64,000 bases of DNA from assembly GCA_037367405.1 (NCBI GenBank), contig JAZKJV010000682.1, positions 852,501 through 916,500 on the forward strand, written 5' to 3'. The notes below the pieces were generated by a model. The model saw only the letters and a list, made by a program, of their open reading frames with translations, had not been told where the DNA came from and searched no databases. Below, piece by piece: positions 36,531-46,559 of the stretch. How positions within the stretch are numbered: position 1 is the stretch's first letter; each line of letters opens with the position of its first letter. The translations under genes and the position numbers were made by a program. This DNA is from Ottelia alismoides. Taxonomy: Eukaryota > Streptophyta > Magnoliopsida > Alismatales > Hydrocharitaceae.

Positions 36531-36943
36531 ACAATAGTCAGATGATTAGATTGAGTATTCGATCCAAATATGTGGTGGTGGTGGGGGGGGGGGTCATTGA
36601 TTGTATAGTCTCTAGTCAAGCAACATTTGCTCCAATCGAATATTCGGTTCCTTGCGTATTCAGCTGATGACTGAGCATTCAACTGACTATTCACAACCTG
36701 TCGATTTGTTTAGTTTTTAAAGGTTCTCATTTATCACGGTATCACCACATATTTGTAATTTTTCAATTGACCTTTTTATCTTGGATTCTTATTAATTTCG
36801 ACCATAAGAATTTATGTACTAGACATAATTTTTATATTTAAAATAATTAAAAAATACGCAACCAGATAATTTCAAATAGTTGCATGAATATGGATTATTC
36901 TTTATTCATTGATCCCTCTAACTAAATACCGACTTTTGCAACA
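36527..36943. mobile_element. MITE-like repeat with TATTCGG motifs (copy 1)
   Basis: Left end TGTTACAATAGTCAG pairs with the inverted right end TGTTGCAAAAGTCGG. TATTCG motifs recur, and a G-run lies at 36581-36592. The right half matches 57420-57454 plus 59064-59280, the second copy, which is split by a gypsy element. No clean target duplication. Confidence 0.6.
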
Positions 36944-37471
36944 TCGAGGTTTGATCAGCAGGTTTCTTGAGGAGGGGGAGCCGGGGGTGTTGGGACTCAA
37001 GAGATGAATAGAATGCTGCTTATGAAGTAGGTGGTCAATTTATGGGGATTTAGTGATGATGCATAAAGAGAATTCATGGTGGAGAAGAAGTTTGGATAAG
37101 GGTGGAGGAAGAAGAATATGTGCTTGTTGCACAAGAGTTTGGGAGAGATTTTTTTTAAGATGCGTGGAGGGCAAGTGAGAGAGGGTATCACTTGAACTTT
37201 CCCCTCACAATGCCCCACAACCCTTTTATATAGAGGGGTGGAATTACAAAATAAAAATTAAAGGAAATATTCAAATTCTAACAAACTCTAATTTAACTCC
37301 TAAAATTACTAATTGGAGATCACATGCAATCTCATTTATTTAAATAAAAATAAATTTCAATGATTCAAAATAAAATCGACTAACCCTAACTCCATTTTTT
37401 GGGATTCTATTTAGACGGGAATCCTCTAACGACAAACCCTAATTTTGCCCTAATTCACAATTCTACAATGC
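36944..37471. other. PAT intron 1, unrecognised stretch
   Basis: Non-coding. Ends in the target duplication of the L1 at 37489. Confidence 0.4.
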
Positions 37472-37488
37472 ATCAAGTGACCCCTTGC

Positions 37489-38270
37489 AGGATAGATACC
37501 CATGTTTTTTTGCTCTGGCATCGGAGAAGGAGTGCTCGCTTGTGCAGGCGGCGGATGCAGATAATTGGTGGCTGCGTTTCAGCAGCGTTTTGTCTGACCA
37601 GCGCTCGGAAGATTTCATCAAGATGATTGGGGAGATCCCACACCCGAGTGCGTTTTCGGGGGAGCGCGATCATTTCTCGTGGGGTGGTACCGCATATCGG
37701 TGAAGAAGCTATATAAAGAGATGCGAAGTGACTTGGAGAACCGGGATGTAACGCTATTACAAGATCTGGAAATTGTGTGGGCGGCTAACATTCCTAACCG
37801 CGTCAAGTTTTTCCTTTGGTGCCTCAGAAGAGGTCGGCTGATCGATAAAGTAAGCTGGAACCACCTTCTTCACTTGGACGACGTATCCTGTGACAGATGC
37901 CTTGGCGGGATGGAGGACTCCAATCACCTGTTCTTCATGTGCCCTTCCTCGTCTCAGGTGTGGAGTGGAATTGGTTGCGATTGGGTCGCGGTGGGCGGCT
38001 CGACGAAGTTTTGGAACTCCATTAGAGATGTGGGAGGCAATTCCCAAGCTGATTGCGTGAGGCCTTTCGTTGTTTTATGGTGCATCTGGCTTGCAATAAA
38101 CGAGGTTATCTTCAGAAGACAAAAATCTCGCTATGAAAATGTAATTTACCATATAAACTCCTTATATAGCCTCTGACTATCACGGTAATGTACTTCAATC
38201 GTTACTAGTGGAATCTCATAGAGTGGTGAATCCCGCTTTTGGGATCTCACCCTTTTTTCATCAAAAAAAA
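37489..38270 (+). mobile_element. 5'-truncated L1 with poly-A tail and 17-bp TSD
   Basis: Exact 17-bp duplications ATCAAGTGACCCCTTGC stand at 37472-37488 and 38271-38287, and the element ends in a TCAAAAAAAA tail. Only the last ~780 bp of an L1 are present, which is typical of incomplete target-primed reverse transcription. The perfect TSD and unbroken ORF point to a recent insertion. Confidence 0.95.
37679..38176 (+). pseudogene. L1 ORF2 C-terminal zf-RVT domain (truncated)
   Basis: 165 codons without a stop. It contains NIPNRVKFFLWCLRRGRL and a zinc-binding motif CDRCLGG...NHLFFMC, the zf-RVT domain at the end of plant non-LTR RTs. The preceding RT and endonuclease are absent because of 5' truncation, so no active enzyme can be made. 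Confidence 0.9.
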
Positions 38271-38287
38271 ATCAAGTGACCCCTTGC

Positions 38288-39034
38288 TTTACAACCTAAG
38301 AGGCAGTTACTGTTTCTGTACTATGTTTGACATTGCGGCTGGATGTGTGAAATTGCCTTAGGCAACAGACAGAGCATTAGCAATACATCCGCGTGGAGGG
38401 TTTTTGGAGGTGTTTTGGCAGAGCTACTTGCTGATTCATAAAGAAAGAGCAAAACCTTTAATGTTTCTGTAGGCATTGTGTCTAATTAAGAATGCCCCAT
38501 TTTTCGTGACGAACAATCATAAGTGGAGAATGTTTTGGCTTGCATAAATTTTCTTTCTGATTTATGGCTTCTGTACTGTAACTTCTGGTAATTTATTTTG
38601 CCAGTGAAGATATACCATGGATATTCACCCATTATTTTTAAAAAAAACATCTGAAGCTTGGCATTTTCTTTCCTTGACTTGAAAGGAGATTCAGATGGGA
38701 TGTTGATATCATGCATTTGTCATGACAAGGAACGGTTAAGGGGATTTCTCCTTTCAAGGAATTTCTCCCTTCAAACCTTGTTTGGTCCAATTGCACCAGT
38801 GCATAAAAGTGATGAAGCCTTGCCGAGTTGGAGTCTTCAGAGCACTTGAGATATTTCTTCACTTTCGATTTGTTCATTTTTTGTTAATATTTGAAATATC
38901 TATAGCGATTATTCCTCACATTTTCTTTGCGTTTGTCTGTTTATATATACATTGTGTTTATCATAACATAATCTCAACTTTAGGATTGGTGAAGCCATGT
39001 TAGTAATCTACTGTTTCTTGTGGATACTTTGCAG
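38288..39034 (+). other. PAT intron 1, right end
   Basis: Non-coding AT-rich sequence ending in acceptor TTTGCAG at 39034. No element recognised. Confidence 0.6.
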
Positions 39035-39127
39035 AGTGGTGATCTAAGATATTGCCAGAAGTGCTCCCACTACAAACCTCCTCGTGCTCATCACTGTCGT
39101 GTATGCAAAAGGTGTGTTTTGAGAATG
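39035..39127 (+). CDS. PAT16-like: PAT exon 2: first half of the DHHC cysteine-rich domain
   Basis: 31 codons, residues 93-123: [20 protein letters not shown] and RCVLRM. The C-x2-C and HC-x2-C pairs are the zinc-binding part of the DHHC domain. Phase 0 at both ends. Confidence 0.96.
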
Positions 39128-39207
39128 GTATGTACGGAGTCCCTGTTTTCTCTCAATATGCATGGAATGCTGTTATAGATTCTGACATGCACAGACATTG
39201 ACTGCAG

Positions 39208-39309
39208 GATCATCACTGTGTTTGGATAAATAATTGTGTGGGTCATGCAAATTACAAGGTTTTCTTTGTCTTTGTCCTCTATGCGGTGTCCGCATGCATA
39301 TACTCCATG
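39208..39309 (+). CDS. PAT16-like: PAT exon 3: catalytic DHHC motif
   Basis: 34 codons, residues 124-157. It opens with DHHC and continues [15 protein letters not shown]. The DHHC cysteine is the acyl-carrying nucleophile. The rest begins the third membrane span. Confidence 0.97.
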
Positions 39310-39387
39310 GTATGACTCACATTGCTCAATCTATTTTTGAATTTGAGAAAAGAACATATTTGTGAAATATACATGTCCTTTTGTTAG

Positions 39388-39465
39388 ATTCTATTTGTTG
39401 GCAGTGCTGTCCATGATGTCCACAGGGATCAACCGCAGAATGGTGGCACCTTTAAGACATCATAT
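39388..39465 (+). CDS. PAT16-like: PAT exon 4
   Basis: 26 codons, residues 158-183: end of the third span and a polar lumenal loop. This loop is the least conserved part of the protein family. Confidence 0.9.
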
Positions 39466-39533
39466 GTATGCAGTAGTTTGTATTTCCTGTGTGCTTATGT
39501 TCTTTGGAAGCTAATTCGCTGATAGTTTGGCAG

Positions 39534-39632
39534 ATTATTTGCGGGGTGTTACTTTTTCCCTTGACTTTTGCCTTGAGCATCTTACTTGGATGGCACATTT
39601 ATCTTATCCTGTACAATAAGACTACCATTGAG
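39534..39632 (+). CDS. PAT16-like: PAT exon 5: fourth span and TTxE motif
   Basis: 33 codons, residues 184-216: a hydrophobic span ending in GWHIYLILYNKTTIE. TTIE is the conserved TTxE motif that follows the last membrane span in DHHC enzymes. Confidence 0.96.
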
Positions 39633-39713
39633 GTTAGAATGCCGTAGTAGTTTTACTAAATGATAAAATTTTGGGAAATCTTTGAAATCATTTATTGCTG
39701 CACTCTTTTGCAG

Positions 39714-39809
39714 TATCATGAAGGTGTAAGGGCTATGTGCTTGGCCGAAAAAGGGGGAAACATTTATCGGCATCCTTATGATCTTGGTGCCTATGAAAAC
39801 CTAGTCTCG
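39714..39809 (+). CDS. PAT16-like: PAT exon 6: PaCCT-like segment
   Basis: 32 codons, residues 217-248: YHEGVRAMCLAEKGG, then HPYDLGAYENL, the conserved C-terminal motif of this class. It ends at donor TCG|GTGAGA. About 40 residues remain to be encoded elsewhere. Confidence 0.95.
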
Positions 39810-40429
39810 GTGAGATCTGAATTGTATATAATGTGTAATTATGCTTCTTGATCATCAAGTTGAATGTACTCTACAAAGGGTTAAATGAAATCAATGTTTT
39901 CCAAGCCGATATGTAGTTCATTGAGGTCAAAATCATTGGTATAATGGATATAAGGTGTAAGCTAATCCAAGATTAAAACTTAGTGGATTGGGATTTGGGA
40001 GTATGGGATGCATGCTAAATTCATTTTATCTGATCATGACTCTTCTTTGATGGAATTTGACTTGATCAAATTGGAACAATCGCTCATGGATTAGAACTAT
40101 TCTTGTCAATAAGTTAAAATTTATGGATTTCAAAATATGGATATCATTCGATCAATTTTGATAAAATATTCATGGAGTTCATTCACATGCATGTAACTTT
40201 TGCAATTTTTTATTCTTAACATGTTGCACTTTTAAGTTGGTGAAACTCAAACTTTTCAACCTCAAGTTTAGCCTAATTGTTTGTGGAGAAGAATGAGAGA
40301 TTGCTATTTAAAATTGAATCATGGACCTATATATAAATGTAGAGGCTTTGGTTATTGAGTTTACACTTGAATAGGCGATACTTGAGTTAAATGATGCAAC
40401 AAACAAATAAATAAGGTGCTAAATACATG
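39810..40429 (+). other. Sequence after PAT exon 6, presumably intron 6
   Basis: AT-rich and non-coding. The expected next exon (LGPN...WLCPTSRHIGSG-like in relatives) was not found here or later. Confidence 0.5.
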
Positions 40430-40545
40430 ATGTGGAAGGGCATTCAGAATGGATGAAATTATTTATTCAAGGGATTTTGGGGTTCTTATGTAACATGAAA
40501 TCTTAGAGCAAAAAAAGAGAGAAATACATACGTGACTCTGAAGAG

Positions 40546-41238
40546 GTTACATGACTCACTAAAATTAAATAAATCAAATAACTCTAACACTCCCCCTTAA
40601 ATTGGAACATATATAATCAATCCTTCCAAGCTTGGAAATCAACCAAGAGATGCGTTTCTTTAATAGGGCCTTCTTGAATATATTTGCAAGCTGAAGATCT
40701 GTTAGGATATGAGGAGTAGTGATCTTTCTCATATTGTATTTTGAATTAAATGACAATCAACTTCAATGTGCTTAGCCCGCTCATGAAATACGAGATTTGT
40801 GTCAATGTGTGTAGTAGACTTGTTGTCACTGTACAAAGGTACATGATTAGCAGCAAGAAGTCCGCGCTCATGTAGAAAGGAAGCCAACCAGGTTATCTCA
40901 CAAGTGTCTTAAGCTATCACCATGTATTCAGCCTATGTACTTGATCTAAAGACCACCGTTCGCTTCTTGCTCCATCATGTAACAAGGTTGCCACCAACAA
41001 ACATGGCATAACTAGTGGTAGATCATTTGTTCTCAAGAGAACTGGCATATTCTGCATATGCATATAGGCAGTGGCATCAGCATCGCCATTGGCCCCATAG
41101 AAGAAACCTTTCCTTGGAGATACCTTCAGATATCGAAGGATCAAAAGAACATCCTACCAATGATTGTAGAGAGGTCTCTCTATGTGCTGGCCGGTTCTGC
41201 TTACAACATATGATATATCTAGCCTAGTGACAATCTTG
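40546..41238 (-). pseudogene. Copia LTR end, polypurine tract and RNase H remnant
   Basis: From the right: KIVTRLDISYVVSRT (RNase H start), ILRYLKVSPRKGFFYGANG and further broken frames. Then the purine tract (minus strand of CTCCCCCTTAAATTGG) abuts an LTR ending ...CTCTAACA at 40592. The LTR extends left to roughly 40430. Confidence 0.75.
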
Positions 41239-41422
41239 GGTCGAAATTTCACCGAATTTCGACGATATTTCGCCAAAATTATGATGATATTTCGCCAAAA
41301 TTTTGATTTTGCTATGTTGGTTAAACCAAAATCGACATGGAATTTTTCGCTGGGTTGGCCAATTTTGCCCAACTTGGCCGTAATTTCACCAAATTATGGA
41401 CAACATGTCGATATTTTAGACC
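41239..41422. mobile_element. Small MITE with TTTCGCC/ATTTCG motifs
   Basis: Interrupts RNase H just before KIVTRLDIS. The ends GGTCGAAATTTC and (inverted) GGTCTAAAATATCG pair partly. No clean TSD, so the boundaries are approximate. Confidence 0.5.
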
Positions 41423-41880
41423 ATGTAGAGTAGTTTTCCCACTAGGCTTCCATATCGTGTAATATCTTCTCTCAGGATCAATGGATGTAGCATTTTCTGC
41501 AACTCTACTTTGATGCCAGATGGTTTGCATCCAAGTAAGCTAGTTTCTGTAAGAGTATCGGGGCAATACCTCCGATGTGACCAATATTCGAAAAGTTGGT
41601 ATAGGCGGCCTCATATGCAGAGTCGGAATCCATAGCGAACCACACATACACTACTCACTTAATATGCAGTTATAGCAAGTATGCGATCCGAGTAATCCGC
41701 ATATGCGGTCACATATTGCATATATGTTAGGAATAATATTGAACTGCTTCGGAGATAACCCTGCCCAATTAGGTAATGCACACCCCTTGACCTCGAGTAT
41801 ACCCACGAGGCTGATTATAAACTCTACCTCCACTCACTCCTACGCTCTCTGCTCACTCTCTCCCCCTCCCCCCGGGCGTC

Positions 41881-41923
<43 letters not shown>

Positions 41924-42578
41924 ACCGACTCTCTATTTTGCTACAGTCTTATGCTCCTCAGGGATTCATTCCTTTCAACTTGTAAACGCTGTCAGTAGTG
42001 GTGAAATACATTTACTGCTGTGAACAAAATGGATTAACTGGAACCTTATAAGTTGTATTCAACATGACTTTGAATCTTCATATTATATTATTTTGAGTAT
42101 GAAGGACATTGATTGGGTTTTTCATTACCAACCTGCACCATCATTTGAATTAAAGATACTCGAATTTGATCTTGTGCTCACCCGCTGGAATTGACAAAAG
42201 GTTATTTGTGTAAATGATGTAGGAATTTTTTTTGTTGGATCCAATCACGAAGTCCCTGTTCGTTCCTCTAATTTTCTTTCATTTTTGTTCATTTGCGTTG
42301 TGGTCTGATCGATGCTTGCCACAGTTTACTATTGGAACTCTTTCTTTGACTAAGTCTTGGCCTAATTTTGGTAGGAGAAATGTAATAGAAATCCTGGACA
42401 CCTGAACACATGGGGCTGATATTGACAACTTTATTCTTTCAAAAATAAATATCTATAGTTTCAATGTTTATGGCCTCAGCTTTATTCTTTCTCAGGGCCT
42501 CATCTGATGGCGCTTTATTTTATATTGGCCTTGACATTGAATTTTAAAATAAATATCTAATGTCAGTGGTCGATAATG
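41423..42578. other. Unrecognised insert with (TC)n microsatellite
   Basis: A minus-strand frame near 41500-41630 (MDSDSAYEAAYTNFSNIGHI) looks protein-like but is unidentified. A TATA-like ATTATAAACTC stands at 41813. A (TC)n run of about 40 bp is at 41880-41922. Confidence 0.4.
41880..41922 (+). repeat. (TC)n microsatellite
   Basis: About 20 uninterrupted CT units. Confidence 0.97.
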
Positions 42579-43600
42579 AACAACAACAACAAAGCCGTTT
42601 CCCATATTAAGTAGAGATGACTACATGGATTCTTTGCCTCCATTCAGATCTATCTTGGGTTATTATCGGGTTTCGATCCCAAAAACTAAGATCCCTTCAG
42701 ATAATCTCATTCCAACACTTCTCGAGCCTTCCTTGCCCTCTCTTAACCGACTCAACATCCCGAAACTCACATCTCCTAACTGGTGCATCAGCCGACCTCC
42801 TTTGCAAATGGCCAAATCACCTTAAGTTGTTTCCTTGCATCTTATCATTGATCAAAGCTACATCAACTTTCCTTGTGATTGCATCATTCTGAATCTAATC
42901 TTTACGTGTATGTCTACACATCCATCTCAACATTTTTATTTCTGCTACTGCCATGCTCTGCACATGTCTATGGTTCACAGGGCAACATTCAGATTTATAG
43001 AGCATAACAGGTCTCACGGTTGCTTTGTAAAACTTTTTTTTCAAGGGAATTTTCTTATCTGATAGAACAATAGAGGTTCCTCTCCACTTTAGCCAACCTG
43101 CATTTATTCTACGAGTAACATTTCCATCAATTTCCCCATCATGTTGCAAAATAGATCCCAAGTATCTAAAAGAATCTTTCTTTTGATTATTGTCGTCACC
43201 AATCTTCACCTCTATTCATTCACCATCGCTTCCATCAAAAGTGCACTTCATATATTCAGTCTCAACACTGCTTATACGAAATCCTTTAGTCACTTATGCA
43301 CGTCTCCAAACTTCAAGCTTCTCATTTACTCGATCTCTAGTCTTATCAAGCAACACAATATCATCAACAAATAACATACACCAATGTATCTCATCCTAAA
43401 TGTGACTAGTCAACTCATCCATAATCATAGTAAAAAGGAATCGAATCAAAGCTGAACCTTGAAGTAGACCAATGTTGATGTCAAAATAGTCAGTATTCTC
43501 ATATTGGATCCTTACACAAGATGAAGCCCTATCATACATATGTTTTGTGAGGTTAATATATAGGATATGTACTTGTTGATAATGAATAACATTCAAATAA
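42579..43600 (-). pseudogene. RTE LINE, 5'-truncated, with (TTG)n tail
   Basis: On the minus strand it ends in TTTGTTGTTGTTGTTC, the 3' tail typical of plant RTE elements. Upstream frames give YDRASSCVRIQ (43396-43596) and [18 protein letters not shown] with [11 protein letters not shown] (42895-43209), which are RTE RT C-terminal blocks. It is the same family as 2461-4345. Frames are broken. Confidence 0.85.
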
Positions 43601-43721
43601 AATATTTATGAGTTGTGATAAATATTACATCATATTAGATCTTTACTTTATATTTTGTATATGCTATATATTTTTTAAATGTAAATATCTAATATTTGAT
43701 ATTATTATATTTTTATTATTT

Positions 43722-44660
43722 TTAATTAAAATAATACAAGTCACATAATCTGCATGTATTTCCCCATATACGTCTGCCTATACGCTTATTCGCTGTAGAT
43801 CGTCTGGCCAAATGAATATCGCATATCATTTTTGTGAACCTTGGTTGTGGTAGATGTAATCCTTCTGTAGTATGTATCACCTCAATGCCGATAAAGTATC
43901 TTAGTTGACTAAGCTCCTTGGTGATAAACACCTTTTGGAGGAAGACCTTGGTCTCTATAATGCTTACTTCGTCATCACCAGTAACCACAATATCATCAAC
44001 ATAAACTGTCAGTATCATAATGCTCGTATAGTGTCGTCTAACGAGCACAGATAATCAAAAGTCAACCTGTAGATGCCAAGAGAGTTGATCTCAATGGTAT
44101 GCCTATCAAACCATGCTTGTGGACTCTGCTTTAGGCCGTAAGTTGCCTTACGAAGTCGGCACACACCCTCGTCCTTGACGGAGTAACCCGATGGCTGCAT
44201 CATGTAGACCTCCTCATCGAGGTAGCCGTATAGAAAGGCCTTCTTCACATCGAGCTGAAAGATATGATACTTTCTTATTATCGGCAACATAGATACTGGT
44301 GCGAATTGAACCCATCCTGACCACTGGAGAAAAGGTCTCAAAGTAGTCCACTCCATAAGTTCGAGTGAATTACTTTGCCACAAGCCTAGCTGTCGGTATA
44401 TCAATGGAACCATCGGAGGACTGTTTGATCATAAATACCCATCGTCAGGCAACATGTTTGACACTTGGAGGACATGTCCCAAGATCCCACGTAACCATTA
44501 AGTTAAGCGCATCCATTTCTTTATCCATGATCTTTTTCCAAGCATGCTCCTACAGTGCACTATGATGATCACGCGGAGTTGTAACAACCATTAGAGCATC
44601 TGTAGATCGCTTGTTACAACTAGATAAACTATAAGGGGAAGTAAAATGTGATAAGAGATG
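43722..44660 (-). pseudogene. Copia RT remnant
   Basis: LDVKKAFLYGYLDEEVYMMQ and ATYGLKQSPQAWFDRH at 44015-44413. TVYVDDIVVTGDDEVS (catalytic YVDD) is in the frame 43722-44048. Upstream RT start is broken by stops. Confidence 0.9.
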
Positions 44661-44666
44661 TGTAGT

Positions 44667-45620
44667 CGTGGTTTTAGAAACACGAGACGATTGATGTGGT
44701 TTTCCCTTGACAAGGCGAGGTAAGCCTCAAGGCGATTGAGGCGTAAGCCTCGATTTATATAAGAAAATATACATAAAATACAGTTAAACATAATTATATA
44801 TATATTTATTTATTTATAAAATCACAAATTTAGTTATTCCCCAACATATCCACCATATATGCTATATGAGCATGAGAATATATAATATTCTTTGCATGAT
44901 TTCCTTTGAATCTTGATTCGTATTGTCATCCATATACAATGCAAAGCTTATTATGACCTCCATTAATGTTGGCGAATGAAGTTCTTGTCGATATAAAACA
45001 CTTCTCTTTATGTGCATGGGTGGAGCAAAATTATGTGACTAATATATGCATTGTTAATATACACAATATCTAATATGTCTATGTTGTTTTATATGTGTTA
45101 TATGACTAACATATATATATATATTGATATGCTTTGAATGCTAACCATCCGATTTGCTAAACTCAATTGAAGAATCGTTGTATGCACCCCTGTAATATGT
45201 CTATGTTGTTTTATGTGTTATATGACTAACATATATATTGATATGCTTTGAATCATAACCATCCGATTTTCTAAACTCAATTGAAGAATCGTTGTATGCA
45301 ATCCCCATCGCACCATACCTTACCAACACGGGGGTTGCATGGGTCAGCATCCCTGTCCTGAAATGAATTTTTTATATGATAATACACAATATTTTAAATA
45401 TATAATATATATATATGAGTATATAACAAAATTATTTGTTAATAATTAATATTATACTTAAGATATCAGAAAAATTAATATAAATATAAAAAATCGGGTA
45501 TCAATCTGTGCAACCCGAGGCGGCACCTTGGGTCCACCTCAACGCCTCAAGGCGCACACCTCACCTGGGCTGCTTGAGGCAGGCGCATCAACACCTCGAG
45601 GTACATTTTTTAAAACCATG
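44667..45620. mobile_element. Non-autonomous hAT element with GAGGCG repeats, TSD TGTGTAG(T/C)
   Basis: Ends CGTGGTTTTAGAAA and (inverted) CATGGTTTTAAAAA. Flanks are TGTGTAGT (44659-44666) and TGTGTAGC (45621-45628), 7 of 8 identical. Subterminal GAGGCG/CGCCTC arrays stand on both sides. The interior is AT-rich with a ~110-bp tandem duplication at 45077-45302. No transposase. It splits a copia pol. Confidence 0.88.
45077..45302. repeat. Tandem duplication inside the hAT element
   Basis: Two ~110-bp copies share ATGTCTATGTTGTTTTAT, GATATGCTTTGAAT and GAAGAATCGTTGTATGCA, about 95% alike. Confidence 0.85.
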
Positions 45621-45628
45621 TGTGTAGC

Positions 45629-46369
45629 ACATTTCCTTTTTTCCCTTTGTAGTGCGATATGAAGTTATGATGGAGCATCCATATCTACAATGGTGGAGAC
45701 ACTCGAAGAGGGTATATCATCTTGCATGTCAGGAATAAGTAGTTTTTTATGGTCAAAATGAACAATATGTTTCCTTTTGTAGACAACGGGAGGTGGCAGA
45801 AGCTCCAATGGTATATCGCCGACAAACTGAGTAAAGTAACTGGTATGTTTAAAGAAAGTGACTTCAACAAAGATGTAGTAGTGATGACCAGTTGGGTCAT
45901 ATCACCTTTACCACTTTTGGGTGCAACATAACCAAGGAAAATACTCTTGACATCATGAGCAGATAATATATCAGCAATTAGAAAATTATGAACAAAAGTA
46001 ATGCAACAACAATTCTCAATAGGAGGGAAAGATCGCATCAATGAGATACAAAAGTGAGAAGACAATTATCTGCTTTAGGATAGAAAATGGAACCCTATTG
46101 ATGAGATATGTGACAGTGTGAATACTATCCCCTTAATAGGTCTTGGGAACCTTGTAAGTAAGCAATATACGGGTAATGTTTAGAAGGTGGCACAATATCC
46201 TTTCTACTATCCCATTTTCTTGAAAGATACATGGACAAGATGTCTGATGAAGGGTACCTAGAGTGGCAAAGAAAGACACTAAGTCATGTTAGGTAAACTC
46301 AAGAGCATTATTAGTTTGTATGATTTGAATACAAGTAGAGAAAGATGTCATAATAAATTGAAAGGACTT
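45629..46369 (-). pseudogene. Copia integrase remnant
   Basis: Reads in minus frames with QTNNALEF and a later DVKSIFLGYVAPKSGKG, which are landmarks of the integrase core and its C-terminal side (compare KCVFLGYxxxxKGY). Many stops. The right edge at 46369 is where L1-2 inserted. Confidence 0.85.
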
Positions 46370-46559
46370 AACAATTTATTTAAGAAGAGGAGGGCTTTGG
46401 GCTTCAGGTTTAAAGAATGGAGATGTGATGTGATTTTATCCAGGAGATGAGATGAAACTCAGTTCATGCTCCAGTCTGGTTTAGAGAAATTTTGGTGCGG
46501 AATCTCTCTCCGATTTCAGGACCTTAGATGCCCTGGGGTCTGCAGGGGGTTCGTTGATT

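Larger units (their letters stand above)
15747..39809 (+). other. PAT16-like: PAT gene span with 23-kb intron 1; terminal exon not seen
   Basis: Six exons are visible: 15747-16022, 39035-39127, 39208-39309, 39388-39465, 39534-39632 and 39714-39809. All junctions are GT-AG and phase 0, and together they encode 248 residues. Introns 2-5 are 68-81 bp, but intron 1 is 23,012 bp because of transposon insertions. Arabidopsis PAT16 is somewhat under 290 residues, so about 40 C-terminal codons are missing. A good donor (TCG|GTGAGA) follows exon 6, so a seventh exon is expected. I did not find it before 64000: it is either beyond the window after another intron of at least 24 kb, or lost. Confidence 0.88.

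Noticed and set aside
41500..41640. Minus-strand frame MDSDSAYEAAYTNFSNIGHI as a host exon
   Set aside because: Protein-like but isolated, stops after about 40 codons, no clear splice sites, inside a transposon-dense stretch.
41703..42023. 106-codon ORF with poly-Ser/Leu
   Set aside because: The repeat part is the (TC)n microsatellite; no other support.
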